Assembly (NCBI GenBank): GCA_964576215.1
Contig: CAZNVM010000084.1
Span: forward strand, 1-14,769
Reading direction: 5' to 3'
Source of the DNA: JAVBSX01 sp964576215
GTDB lineage: Bacteria > Planctomycetota > Planctomycetia > Pirellulales > Thermoguttaceae
DNA: 14,769 nt
Every line of letters starts with the position of its first letter. The stretch's first letter is position 1. The notes beneath the pieces were generated by a model. The model did no database searches. It had not been told where the DNA came from and worked only from the letters and a program-made list of their open reading frames with translations. The translations under genes were made by a program, and so were the position numbers. Of this stretch, positions 1-7,181 are shown one piece after another.

Positions 1-1
1 G

Positions 2-673
2 GTTGCGGGTTTAAGCATGGAAATGATGACCGCTCCGCTGCCGGAAGATCGGTCAGGGCGGATTTCGCTTGACGCTTACAGGGAAATCATGCGGCTAAGC
101 GAGGCGGTCACCGTTGTCGCCCTTGGGCCGGGTTTGGGGCGTTCGTTGGGGTTGACCGCTTTGGTTGCCCGGCTGTACCGGGAAATCGCCAAGCCGATGA
201 TTGTTGACGCCGACGCTTTGAATGCCCTCGCCGAGAGGGGAGGATGGCGGTCTGAATATCCGCGAATTCTTACGCCGCATCCGGGGGAATTTGCCCGGCT
301 GTTGGGGCGGTCCATTCCGAAAGAGGGACCGTCCACCCAGCAGGAGCGGATCGAGTTGGTCCGCGATTTTGCGGCGAAAACCGGGACAATTACGCTCTTA
401 AAAGGGCACGAGACGATCATCACCGATGGGAAAGCGGTTGCAATCAATCGAACCGGGAACCCCGGCATGGCGACCGGTGGAAGCGGCGATGTTCTCACCG
501 GGATCATCGCCGGTTTGATCGCCCAGAATCTTTCCCCTCTGGAAGCGGCGATTTCAGGGGCACATCTCCACGGTGCCGCTGGAGACCGGGCCGCCGAAAG
601 ACTCGGCCAGGAATCGCTTACCGCCGGAACGATTATCGATTTCCTGGGAGCGCGGGCGTCCCGCCCGCAATGA
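2..673 (+). CDS. nnrD: ADP/ATP-dependent NAD(P)H-hydrate dehydratase, 5' end outside the window
   Basis: This enzyme dehydrates damaged NADHX/NADPHX back to NAD(P)H using ADP or ATP (cytoplasmic metabolite repair). The frame stays open to the window edge, so the start is missing; the Met at 17 is not a natural start because the ribokinase-like fold needs more N-terminal sequence. Numbering from that Met, the family motifs occur in order: GPGLG (37-41), DADALN (64-69), TPHPGEF (86-92), KGHETI (129-134) and NPGMATGGSGDVLTG (148-162), whose GSGD holds the catalytic Asp (158). An NnrE epimerase domain could be fused upstream but cannot be seen. The last nine residues (LGARASRPQ) and the stop codon are encoded by a copy of the GC-rich hairpin repeat found elsewhere in the window, so the natural C-terminus has probably been replaced. 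Confidence 0.
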   Translation, partial: VAGLSMEMMTAPLPEDRSGRISLDAYREIMRLSEAVTVVALGPGLGRSLGLTALVARLYREIAKPMIVDADALNALAERGGWRSEYPRILTPHPGEFARLLGRSIPKEGPSTQQERIELVRDFAAKTGTITLLKGHETIITDGKAVAINRTGNPGMATGGSGDVLTGIIAGLIAQNLSPLEAAISGAHLHGAAGDRAAERLGQESLTAGTIIDFLGARASRPQ

Positions 674-782
674 GGCAGGCCAAGACGATTGCAAAGTCCC
701 TGGGAACGCAGGCATCTTGCCTGCGCGAGGCAGGCTGGAAGCCTGCGAACCCAGTGGCAGGCAGGATGCCTGCGGTCCCAGG
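643..782. repeat. Cluster of four 17-nt GC-rich hairpins (REP-like)
   Basis: Four short hairpins share the form 7-nt arm, 3-nt loop, 7-nt arm: 652-668 (GCGGGCG/CGCCCGC), 708-724 (GCAGGCA/TGCCTGC), 730-746 (GCAGGCT/AGCCTGC) and 757-773 (GCAGGCA/TGCCTGC). Arm changes are compensated on the other side. The first two are preceded by CCTGGGANCGC, and the last is followed by the inverse of that head (ending at 782), so 699-716 and 765-782 also pair with each other with one mismatch. The first copy lies inside the 3' end of nnrD. Related copies occur at 9233-9289. The form resembles REP/palindromic intergenic elements; no transposase is present here. Confidence 0.
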
Positions 783-790
783 TTGTTTTT
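699..790 (+). terminator. Possible intrinsic terminator formed by the repeat after nnrD
   Basis: The outer arms 699-716 and 765-782 pair over 18 nt with one mismatch and are followed directly by a T-rich tract (783-792). This is the arrangement of a Rho-independent terminator, here supplied by the repeat cluster. The stem encloses two smaller hairpins, so folding is complex and termination is only inferred. Confidence 0.
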
Positions 791-810
791 TTCGGCAGCT
801 ACGCTATAAT
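783..810 (+). promoter_or_regulatory. Putative sigma70-type promoter for the histidine kinase unit
   Basis: A perfect TATAAT lies at 805-810, with a weak -35 (TTGTTT, 783-788) at 16-nt spacing. It is about 45 nt upstream of the kinase start and directly follows the probable terminator. The -35 matches the consensus only in its TTG. Confidence 0.
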
Positions 811-855
811 AATCGCTGTTTTTGATAAGAGCTTTGGATTCTTTCAATAGGGAGT

Positions 856-3800
856 ATGAATCATTCTCAAAATATTCAACAGAGTCTCGCGGCGGTTCCG
901 GAATTGGCGGGTGTGGCGAACCTGGTGGCTCACCTTCCGGGTGCGGTGCTCTTTACTACAGATGCCGAGGGGAACTATACGACGCTTGCCGGGTCAGGGC
1001 TTGAACATTTGGGGATCGTTCCAGAAGAGTGGCTTGGACGCTCGATCTTTGAATTTCTGAAAGATTTCCCGGAACACCAGGCGACGGTAAGACAGACTCT
1101 CCAGGGAGAAACGATCGCCAACAAGAGTTTTTTCGGCCAGCGTCACTTTGAGAATCACCTTTGCCCTGTTTACGATTCTGAAGGGACGTTACTTGGTATC
1201 GCCGGAATTCAATTTGATATTACGGAAAAAGTCAAAATTGAAAGCGAATTCACTCAAAATGCCAGACTTTTGGAGAACCTGTTCGACAGTATGCCGGAAA
1301 TCGCGCATATTCTGGACCGTGATTTTAAGATTGTCATGGCGAACAGGGCCTCCCGTGAAATTTTTAGGGGTGTCCCTTTGATCGGTGATACCTGTTACAA
1401 GATGATCAGCGACTTCGAGGAACCCTGCCCGTGGTGTCCGGTGATCGAAATGTATCAAACCGGTCTTCCCGCCAAAAGCGGCTTTTACGATGACATCCGG
1501 GACCGGTATCAGGAATTGAGCTGTTTTCCCATCCGTGACCGGGAAGGAAATATCATTGGTGCCGTGGAATTGGCCACCGAAGTCACCGAAAAGCGAAAAG
1601 CCCAGGAAGCGTTACAAAAAAGCGAAGCGTTGCTTCAGAACCTTTTTTCAAGCATTTCCGACGGTGTCTTCGTGATTGATCGGGATCATACGATCCTTCG
1701 TGCCAACAAGGCGATGGAGACCATGTATCCAGAACATGTACCCCTGGTCGGTAAAAAGTGTTACGAAACATCGCGTCTCGATCAAGTGTGTTCGAACTGT
1801 CCTGCGGAAAAAATGTTCGAACTCAAAAACCCGGTGACAATGGAGTATTGCGAGCGACAAACCGACGACGAACCGGAAAGGTGGCTTGAACATACGGCCT
1901 ACCCGATCTTCGACAAGGAGACCGGCGAAATCACCAGCGCGATCACCATTATCCGCGATGTGACGCCGCGAAAACAGATCGAATTGGAACTTCAAAAATA
2001 TCGGGCCGAACTTGAAATACGTGTTGACCAACGGACCCATGAACTGGCTCTGAGCGAAGCGAAACTGCGTACGATTCTCGAAACCAGTATGGCGGCGATT
2101 TCCTTTATCGACGGACAGGGGAATATCATCTATATCAACAAAGCGTACAAAGAACTGTTCGGCTACTCGGAAAGTGAACTCTATGGTCAGTCCGCACTTC
2201 TCTTCTCGGCTGGAACTCAGGAAGACCACCAGGGGTTTTGGAGTCTTGTGGAAGGAAAAACGGATTTCCACCGTGTGACAACGCGTTTGTATACGAAAAA
2301 AGGGGAGACTCTTTGGGTTGACATCAGTGCCAGTGTCGTACGGAGTGCCGATCCGACGGAAACCCAGTTGCTTTCCGTGATTGTCGACGTAACGGAACGA
2401 CAGCGTATTTTCGAAGAACTCCAACAAGCCAAGAATATCGCCGAAACAGCAAGCCTGGCCAAAAGTCAGTTCCTGGCAACGATGAGTCACGAAATCCGAA
2501 CACCACTGAACGGGGTCATCGGTATCTCCGATCTTTTGATGGAAACCCCGCTTCAACCGAAACAGTTCGAATATGCCAAACTGATTAAAGCCTCGGGGGA
2601 ATCGCTTCTCTTCCTGATTAATGACATCCTCGATTTTTCCAAAATCGAGGCCGGTAAATTTGAATTGGAGGAGTCCGAGTTTAATGTCTATGATCTGGTT
2701 GAAGCGGTTTTGGGAATTCTTGCCTCCAAAGCGGACGAAAAGCAATTGGATTTGATTGCAACTTTCGACAACCGTGTTCCCGGCCCGATGATCGGCGATA
2801 AGGGGCGGCTCCGGCAAATCCTGCTCAATCTGGTCGGAAACGCCTTGAAATTCACCGAAAAAGGGGGTGTTCGAATCCATGTGAACTTCGAGAATCTCCT
2901 TGATGATCGAATCGGTTTGAAATTTTCCGTGATCGATACGGGAATCGGTATCGCCAAAGAGCGACAATATCGCCTGTTTAAGAGTTTTTCCCAAGTGGAT
3001 GCCTCTGCCGCCAGAACCTACGGCGGTACAGGACTCGGCCTGGCGATCAGTAAAAAATTAGTCGAACTCATGAACGGTGATATTCATGTGGAAAGTACGG
3101 AAGGAAAGGGGGCGTCATTTTGGTTTACCGCCTACTTCAAATGTCAACCGATCATCCTGAAATGCTTGAAAGCCGACGTGTACCCCTGCATTACGGAAAA
3201 ACGGGATTATTGTCGCGGTAATCCGCCGCAACTTTGTGCGAGAAGCGGGCGTGAAGTGGCCTACCTACAAAAAGGCTTCGAATTAAAAGGGCTGAAAACG
3301 CTGCTCGTCGGAACAGGTGACGTCAAAATTCCGGCACTGATTGAGCAAATGCAATCCTGGGGAATTCTGGTGCAACATGTCGTGTCCCCGGTGGAAGCCT
3401 TACGTCGACTGGAGGAAGAACAACCGCCGTTTCGATTGGTCATCATCGATTTTCTCCCGAATGATTTTGAAGCGGAATCTCTGGCCCGAAAAATCCAGAA
3501 AGAGGAACGATTCAAGGACACCGCCTTGATTTTTTTATCGCCGCTTTCGGAAGACTTGCAACAAAAATCGTGGGAGATACCTGAAAAAATTCGCGTGATC
3601 ACCAAACCGATTTGTTCTTCTCTTCTCCTTGATTCGATCATTCGATCGTTTTTTGAACTTCCAGGCTTATACGTTCCCGTCTCCTCTGTCGATGTCCCCG
3701 TAAATGGGGGGACAAACCGAACCATTCGTGTTCTTGTTGCCGAAGACAATCAGATCAATCGTATTGTCATTTCAGAAATTCTGAAGAAATCAGGCTTGGA

Positions 3801-4098
3801 ATACACCTTGGTCGAAAATGGCGAGCAAGCGGTTGAAATCGTCAGGGAATTTTCCTTTGACATCGTGCTTATGGATTGCCAAATGCCGCTCATGGACGGT
3901 TATGCAGCCACCGAAAACATCCGACAGTGGGAAAAGGATTCCTTACAACCGTCCCGGCTTCCCATCATTGCCCTGACGGCCAACGCGACCTCAGAGGACA
4001 AAGCGAAATGCCTGGCTGTCGGGATGGATGCCTATTGCAGTAAACCAATCGACGCACCGAAATTGATCGGGTTAATCCAAAAACATCTTAACAAATGA
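856..4098 (+). CDS. Cytoplasmic hybrid sensor histidine kinase with four PAS domains and two receiver domains
   Basis: This 1080-residue kinase should sense a signal through PAS domains, autophosphorylate on His and pass phosphate to its own receiver. Order: PAS1 (about 22-130), PAS2 (137-245), PAS3 (250-370), a coiled-coil stretch (374-403), PAS4 (404-515), HisKA with SHEIRTPLNG (phospho-His 545), HATPase with N-box LLNLVGNALKF (656-666), DTGIGIA (694-700) and GGTGLGLAIS (723-732), a degenerate receiver (about 815-935) and an intact C-terminal receiver with acidic pair E963/D964, phospho-Asp D1007 and K1063. No membrane segment is visible, so it is probably cytosolic. PAS2 and PAS3 each carry a C-X9/10-C-X2-C-P triad (C180/191/194; C302/312/315). 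The first receiver keeps D865 and K917 but has lost its acidic pair. AGGAG precedes the ATG by only one or two bases, so the exact start is less certain. The DUF1638 gene starts 25 nt downstream. The phosphorelay target is not identifiable. Confidence 0.
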   Translation: MNHSQNIQQSLAAVPELAGVANLVAHLPGAVLFTTDAEGNYTTLAGSGLEHLGIVPEEWLGRSIFEFLKDFPEHQATVRQTLQGETIANKSFFGQRHFENHLCPVYDSEGTLLGIAGIQFDITEKVKIESEFTQNARLLENLFDSMPEIAHILDRDFKIVMANRASREIFRGVPLIGDTCYKMISDFEEPCPWCPVIEMYQTGLPAKSGFYDDIRDRYQELSCFPIRDREGNIIGAVELATEVTEKRKAQEALQKSEALLQNLFSSISDGVFVIDRDHTILRANKAMETMYPEHVPLVGKKCYETSRLDQVCSNCPAEKMFELKNPVTMEYCERQTDDEPERWLEHTAYPIFDKETGEITSAITIIRDVTPRKQIELELQKYRAELEIRVDQRTHELALSEAKLRTILETSMAAISFIDGQGNIIYINKAYKELFGYSESELYGQSALLFSAGTQEDHQGFWSLVEGKTDFHRVTTRLYTKKGETLWVDISASVVRSADPTETQLLSVIVDVTERQRIFEELQQAKNIAETASLAKSQFLATMSHEIRTPLNGVIGISDLLMETPLQPKQFEYAKLIKASGESLLFLINDILDFSKIEAGKFELEESEFNVYDLVEAVLGILASKADEKQLDLIATFDNRVPGPMIGDKGRLRQILLNLVGNALKFTEKGGVRIHVNFENLLDDRIGLKFSVIDTGIGIAKERQYRLFKSFSQVDASAARTYGGTGLGLAISKKLVELMNGDIHVESTEGKGASFWFTAYFKCQPIILKCLKADVYPCITEKRDYCRGNPPQLCARSGREVAYLQKGFELKGLKTLLVGTGDVKIPALIEQMQSWGILVQHVVSPVEALRRLEEEQPPFRLVIIDFLPNDFEAESLARKIQKEERFKDTALIFLSPLSEDLQQKSWEIPEKIRVITKPICSSLLLDSIIRSFFELPGLYVPVSSVDVPVNGGTNRTIRVLVAEDNQINRIVISEILKKSGLEYTLVENGEQAVEIVREFSFDIVLMDCQMPLMDGYAATENIRQWEKDSLQPSRLPIIALTANATSEDKAKCLAVGMDAYCSKPIDAPKLIGLIQKHLNK

Positions 4099-4123
4099 AA
4101 AATAACAATTGAAATTTTTCCCA

Positions 4124-4867
4124 ATGGAGTACAAACTGATCGCTTGTGAAATTCTTTTCCGTGAGCTTTCCTTTTTGGCGGCGAAATCGCCGCATCGGGT
4201 TGATGTTGAGTTTCTCCCGAAAGGGTTGCACGACCTCGGTCGCAAGGGGATGTTTACCCGGTTGGGCGAGGTGCTTTCGCAAATCGACGAGTCCCGGTAT
4301 GACGCGATTCTGCTTGGGTACGCCCTTTGTAGCGGCGGGGTGGTGGGGTTGACCGCCCGGTCCATTCCGGTGGTTCTTCCCCGTGCACACGATTGCATTA
4401 CGCTTTTTCTCGGCGACCGGAAGCGGTATATGGATTATTTTGAAGCACATCCCGGCACCTATTTCAAGACAACCGGCTGGATCGAGCGGGGAGGGGATTT
4501 AATGCTTCTCGCCCCCGACTCCGTTCAGGCGAAAAGCGGGATGAATATGTCGTACCACCAAATGGTCGAAAAATATGGGGAAGAAAATGCCAAATACCTT
4601 TGGGAGCAGCTTTCCAGTATGGTACACTATAATCGGATGACGTTTATTGAGACCGGGCTTGAGCCGAGCGACCGCTTTGAAATCGAAACGAAGCAACTGG
4701 CCGCCGAGCGGGGCTGGACGTTCGAAAAACTTACCGGCGACCTGTCGCTTCTCAAACGTCTGCTCGACGGCAACTGGGACGACGAAGACTTCCTCGTTCT
4801 CAAGCCAGGGCAATCCATCCAGTTCGACTACTCCGAAAAAATCGTCGCAGGTGGTAATAATTCGTAA
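4124..4867 (+). CDS. DUF1638 family protein of unknown function
   Basis: The 247-residue product matches the DUF1638 family: it begins MEYKLIACEIL, has a GLHD motif, YDAILLGYALCSGG, then a PRAHDCITLFLG block and GTYFKTTGWIE. Conserved Cys and His residues in the ALCSGG and AHDC segments look like an active or metal site, but no activity is established that I can name. The ATG at 4124 is preferred because family members start just before the K-L-I-A-C strand; a TTG at 4109 would add five residues (MKFFP). Neither has a good Shine-Dalgarno sequence. It lies 25 nt after the hybrid kinase and 23 nt before the radical SAM gene, suggesting one transcript. Its last codons and stop (NNS-stop) fall within an AT-rich AATTCGTAATT repeat, so the C-terminus may have been altered by repeat insertion. 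Confidence 0.
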   Translation: MEYKLIACEILFRELSFLAAKSPHRVDVEFLPKGLHDLGRKGMFTRLGEVLSQIDESRYDAILLGYALCSGGVVGLTARSIPVVLPRAHDCITLFLGDRKRYMDYFEAHPGTYFKTTGWIERGGDLMLLAPDSVQAKSGMNMSYHQMVEKYGEENAKYLWEQLSSMVHYNRMTFIETGLEPSDRFEIETKQLAAERGWTFEKLTGDLSLLKRLLDGNWDDEDFLVLKPGQSIQFDYSEKIVAGGNNS

Positions 4868-4884
4868 TTTTGTAATTCGTAATT
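4859..4884. repeat. Short AATTCGTAATT repeat between the DUF1638 and radical SAM genes
   Basis: Two copies of AATTCGTAATT (4859-4869 and 4874-4884) sit around the end of the DUF1638 gene, whose stop codon (4865-4867) lies within the first. The same motif forms the larger array at 6219-6295. Confidence 0.
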
Positions 4885-4890
4885 AAAAAA

Positions 4891-5748
4891 GTGCTCACTC
4901 GCAATCATCCCCGTTCCTTCCGAAACCTGAGATACGTTTACCCGGTCGTTTCGCGGCGGTCCGGTGGAATCTCCATTGGTCTTAACATCAACAATCAGTG
5001 CAATTTTGCGTGCGTGTACTGTCAGGTTCTCGGAGAGACTTCGAGTGATGTTCGAAATCAGAGCACAAGCCGGGTCAATCTGGAAGTTCTCGAACGGGAG
5101 TTACGGGAACTGGTCTTAATGTTCACCAGCGGCAGGCTCTTTGAGGACGAATGGTTCCGTCAAACGCCGCCGGAAAAACGTCGGCTTAACGACCTTGCGT
5201 TCAGCGGCGACGGCGAACCGACGCTCTCGTCACAGTTTTATGACGCTGTGGAAATCGCCGCAATGGTTCGTCGGGAGCTTTGTCCGAAGGAGACCAAGAT
5301 CGTTTTGATTAGCAACTCCACCACGTTTCACGTGAAACAGGTTGCCCAAACGATAGATTTCCTCATGGCCAATCGGGGTGAAATCTGGGCCAAGCTCGAT
5401 GCCGGGTCGGAAGAGTATTACCGTAAAATTTCCCGGTCGAACGTTCCGCTAGAAACAGTTTTGCGAAATATCACGGATGTGTCGAAAAAACACCCGATCT
5501 GGATTCAATCCCTTTTTCTCGCCGAACGAGCAGTCGGTCCAAGCAAGGAGGAAATTGACCGGTACATTGATCGGATACTTGAGATTCTTGCCCAAGGAGG
5601 CCGTTTGCACGGTATCCAGGTCTACACGGTTGCGAGAAATACACCTGATTCAAACATCACCTTTTTGGAAAACAATGAGGTTGACTGGATCGTCGACCAG
5701 ATTCGTTCCAAGACCGATGTGCCGGTTTTCACATTTTACTCCAAGTGA
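4891..5748 (+). CDS. Radical SAM protein related to COG0731 (wyosine-synthase-like), substrate unknown
   Basis: This 285-residue protein has the radical SAM 4Fe-4S motif CX3CX2C (C37, C41, C44 in QCNFACVYC) that binds the cluster used to cleave S-adenosylmethionine. It is followed by SGDGEPTL (105-112), the SAM-contacting glycine-rich strand in the form typical of COG0731 proteins, and by IWAKLDAG in the later barrel. Bacterial members of this group are mostly uncharacterised; archaeal and eukaryotic relatives act on tRNA-Phe in wyosine synthesis, which should not be assumed here. The start is a GTG at 4891 without a clear Shine-Dalgarno sequence, 23 nt after the DUF1638 gene, in what is probably one unit with it and the kinase. 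There is no C-terminal SPASM-like Cys cluster, so no sign of auxiliary clusters. Confidence 0.
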   Translation: MLTRNHPRSFRNLRYVYPVVSRRSGGISIGLNINNQCNFACVYCQVLGETSSDVRNQSTSRVNLEVLERELRELVLMFTSGRLFEDEWFRQTPPEKRRLNDLAFSGDGEPTLSSQFYDAVEIAAMVRRELCPKETKIVLISNSTTFHVKQVAQTIDFLMANRGEIWAKLDAGSEEYYRKISRSNVPLETVLRNITDVSKKHPIWIQSLFLAERAVGPSKEEIDRYIDRILEILAQGGRLHGIQVYTVARNTPDSNITFLENNEVDWIVDQIRSKTDVPVFTFYSK

Positions 5749-5775
5749 ATCTTTCGAAAAATTTTCACTCTGGGA

Positions 5776-5803
5776 TTATCACCCGGAGAAAAAAGAGTAT
5801 AAT
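5776..5803 (+). promoter_or_regulatory. Putative promoter for the hpf-pts cluster
   Basis: TATAAT (5798-5803) is preceded at 16 nt by TTATCA (5776-5781; four of six -35 bases). It lies about 100 nt upstream of hpf in the 157-nt gap after the radical SAM gene. No operator is evident. Confidence 0.
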
Positions 5804-5905
5804 ACAATTGTGGTAGGGACGCACAGTTGCCTGTTCCGAGCCGCCAAAACGATTGATTGGAGCGTGTTTTTTCACTTTTTCACCCGTCAACCAGGAGTCG
5901 CAAGA

Positions 5906-6220
5906 GTGCAGATAACAATATCAACCCGACATGGGAGTCTCAGCGAACAATCGCAAGAATTGATTCGATCCAAAGTCGAAAAACTCAGCAGGATTTTCGA
6001 ACGTATCATTTCCGCTGAAGTCACCGTGGATTTGGAAAAAGCGGATACCCCTGTCGTCGATCTGTTGGTTTCCGTGGCCAATAAACCTGATTTTACCGCG
6101 AGCTATTCCAGCGGCGATCTTTTTGGGAGCGTCGATCAAGTCGTTCGTAAAGTTGAACAGCAGCTCCGTAAGCTCAAGACAAAAATCCAGGATCATGGTC
6201 GACCGGCTACTGCCGAGTAA
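5906..6220 (+). CDS. hpf: Ribosome hibernation promoting factor, short form (HPF/RaiA family)
   Basis: HPF/RaiA proteins bind the 30S decoding region to inactivate and protect ribosomes in stress or stationary phase. The 104-residue product starts VQITISTRHGSLSEQSQE, the typical first strand and helix of this fold, continues with SAEVTVDLEKADTPVVDLLVS and ends in a basic helix (VVRKVEQQLRKLKTKIQDH). Its length is that of the short form: the C-terminal dimerisation domain of long HPF is absent. The GTG at 5906 is chosen because it begins the fold exactly and has AGGAG 8 nt upstream; a much longer upstream reading frame exists but merely overlaps the radical SAM gene. The stop codon lies at the edge of an AT-rich repeat array. 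Its place before EIIA, HPr and EI genes recalls the proteobacterial rpoN-hpf-ptsN cluster. Confidence 0.
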   Translation: MQITISTRHGSLSEQSQELIRSKVEKLSRIFERIISAEVTVDLEKADTPVVDLLVSVANKPDFTASYSSGDLFGSVDQVVRKVEQQLRKLKTKIQDHGRPATAE

Positions 6221-6295
6221 ATTACGAATTACAAATTACGAATTACGAATTCGTAATTTGTGAGTCGTAATTCGTAATTCGTAATTCGTAATTCA
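6219..6295. repeat. AT-rich AATTCGTAATT array with inverted arms
   Basis: The stretch between hpf and the EIIA gene consists of ATTACGA units on the left and TCGTAAT units on the right, about ten in all, meeting at a perfect 18-nt palindrome (6241-6258, centred on GAATTC). The two sides can form a long AT-rich hairpin. It starts at the hpf stop codon and ends about 6 nt before the Shine-Dalgarno sequence of the next gene. Another copy of the motif is at 4859-4884. Confidence 0.
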
Positions 6296-6314
6296 AAAAC
6301 AAGGAGTTTGGTGA

Positions 6315-6791
6315 ATGAAGTTTGCCGATTTTATACAGTTCGATGCGATTCGCACCGAGGTTCAAGCCACGGACAAAGAAGGTGTTATCCGTGAAATGGT
6401 TCAATCGCTTCTCGAGGCCGGCGGGATTCCCGATAACGAATTTGAAGGAATCGTCAAATCGATCATCAAGCGGGAAGAACTCGGTTCCACCGGGATCGGC
6501 CGCGGGATCGCCGTTCCGCACACGAAGCATCCGAGCGTCGAAAAACTCGTTGGCACGATTGCGATTTCCCATTCCGGCATCGATTTCGACTGCCTGGACT
6601 GCGAAAAAGCCTATTTGTTTTTCCTGTTGGTCTCTCCCCCGGACCGGCCCGGTGAACATTTGCGTGCTTTGGAACACATTACGCGACAGCTCAAAGACGA
6701 CGCGTTTTGCCGGTTTTTGAAACAAGCGAAAAACAGAGAGGATGTTTTGACCTTGATCGATGAGGCCGACAATAACATGTTCGGAAAGTGA
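6315..6791 (+). CDS. ptsN: PTS EIIA protein of the fructose/nitrogen type
   Basis: The 158-residue protein is a single PTS EIIA type-2 domain, which accepts phosphate from HPr on a His. The site is H69 in GIAVPHTKH, preceded by EELGSTGIGRG, and the later helix RPGEHLRALEHITRQL is also typical. There are no EIIB or EIIC segments and no membrane helices, so it is a free cytoplasmic protein, as in nitrogen-PTS EIIA. The symbol rests on this type and on the hpf neighbourhood; a role with an unlinked fructose-type permease remains possible. AAGGAG (6301-6306) lies 8 nt before the ATG. The HPr gene follows 48 nt downstream, with a small hairpin (6800-6816) between the two. Confidence 0.
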   Translation: MKFADFIQFDAIRTEVQATDKEGVIREMVQSLLEAGGIPDNEFEGIVKSIIKREELGSTGIGRGIAVPHTKHPSVEKLVGTIAISHSGIDFDCLDCEKAYLFFLLVSPPDRPGEHLRALEHITRQLKDDAFCRFLKQAKNREDVLTLIDEADNNMFGK

Positions 6792-6799
6792 TAATTTGC

Positions 6800-6816
6800 G
6801 CCGCACAGGGTGCGGC
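6800..6816 (+). other. Small GC hairpin between the EIIA and HPr genes
   Basis: GCCGCA (6800-6805) pairs with TGCGGC (6811-6816) across a 5-nt loop. No T-tract follows, so it is not a standard terminator; mRNA processing or stability is possible but unproven. Confidence 0.
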
Positions 6817-6839
6817 GGCCAACGCAATAGAATCTAATC

Positions 6840-7139
6840 GTGCCAAACAGATTGACAAAAGAGGTTGTCGTTTCCAACCAAGCCGGTATTCACTTACGGG
6901 TCAGCCGCTTGCTTTCGAACGAAGCAAACCGTTTTCATTCTTCGGTTCGTTTGCGCAAAGGGGGTGCTTCGGCCAACGTTCGCAGTATGCTGGAAACTCT
7001 TTCCCTCGGAGCTGCACAGGGCGAGTCCCTGCAAGTTGAGGTCGAAGGTGATGACGCAAAAGACGTTCAAGACGCCCTGGACGCCGTCGTCGCTCTGTTC
7101 CTCGCCAAGTTTCATGAGGAACAAGCTGCGGATGGGTAG
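6840..7139 (+). CDS. ptsH: HPr family phosphocarrier protein
   Basis: This 99-residue cytoplasmic protein passes phosphate from Enzyme I to EIIA. The active-site segment is AGIHLRVS with H18 and R20, keeping the H-X-R core but with Leu and Val in place of the usual Ala and Pro of GLHARPA. The regulatory-site helix is NVRSMLETLSLGAAQG, with S49 aligning with the Ser that HPr kinase modifies in Gram-positive bacteria. The protein is slightly longer than classical HPr (about 85-90) because of a C-terminal extension (FLAKFHEEQAADG). The start is a GTG at 6840 with no clear Shine-Dalgarno sequence. It lies in a row with hpf, EIIA and Enzyme I but is separated from the latter by a 334-nt gap holding a large palindrome. 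Confidence 0.
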   Translation: MPNRLTKEVVVSNQAGIHLRVSRLLSNEANRFHSSVRLRKGGASANVRSMLETLSLGAAQGESLQVEVEGDDAKDVQDALDAVVALFLAKFHEEQAADG

Positions 7140-7181
7140 CTGCGATTTTAGGCAGTTTTTCGTTTTGAAAACTGGGAGATC

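Noticed and set aside
1648..2994. 448-codon minus-strand open frame inside the histidine kinase gene
   Set aside because: It lies opposite conserved PAS and kinase motifs and has no family features; it is a shadow of the coding strand.
5745..5768. Weak dyad GTGAA...TTCAC at the end of the radical SAM gene as a terminator
   Set aside because: The inner bases do not pair well and no T-tract follows.
5477..5905. Long N-terminal extension of hpf overlapping the radical SAM gene
   Set aside because: It has no homology features, lies out of frame over a conserved gene, and the GTG at 5906 has a proper Shine-Dalgarno sequence and starts the HPF fold exactly.
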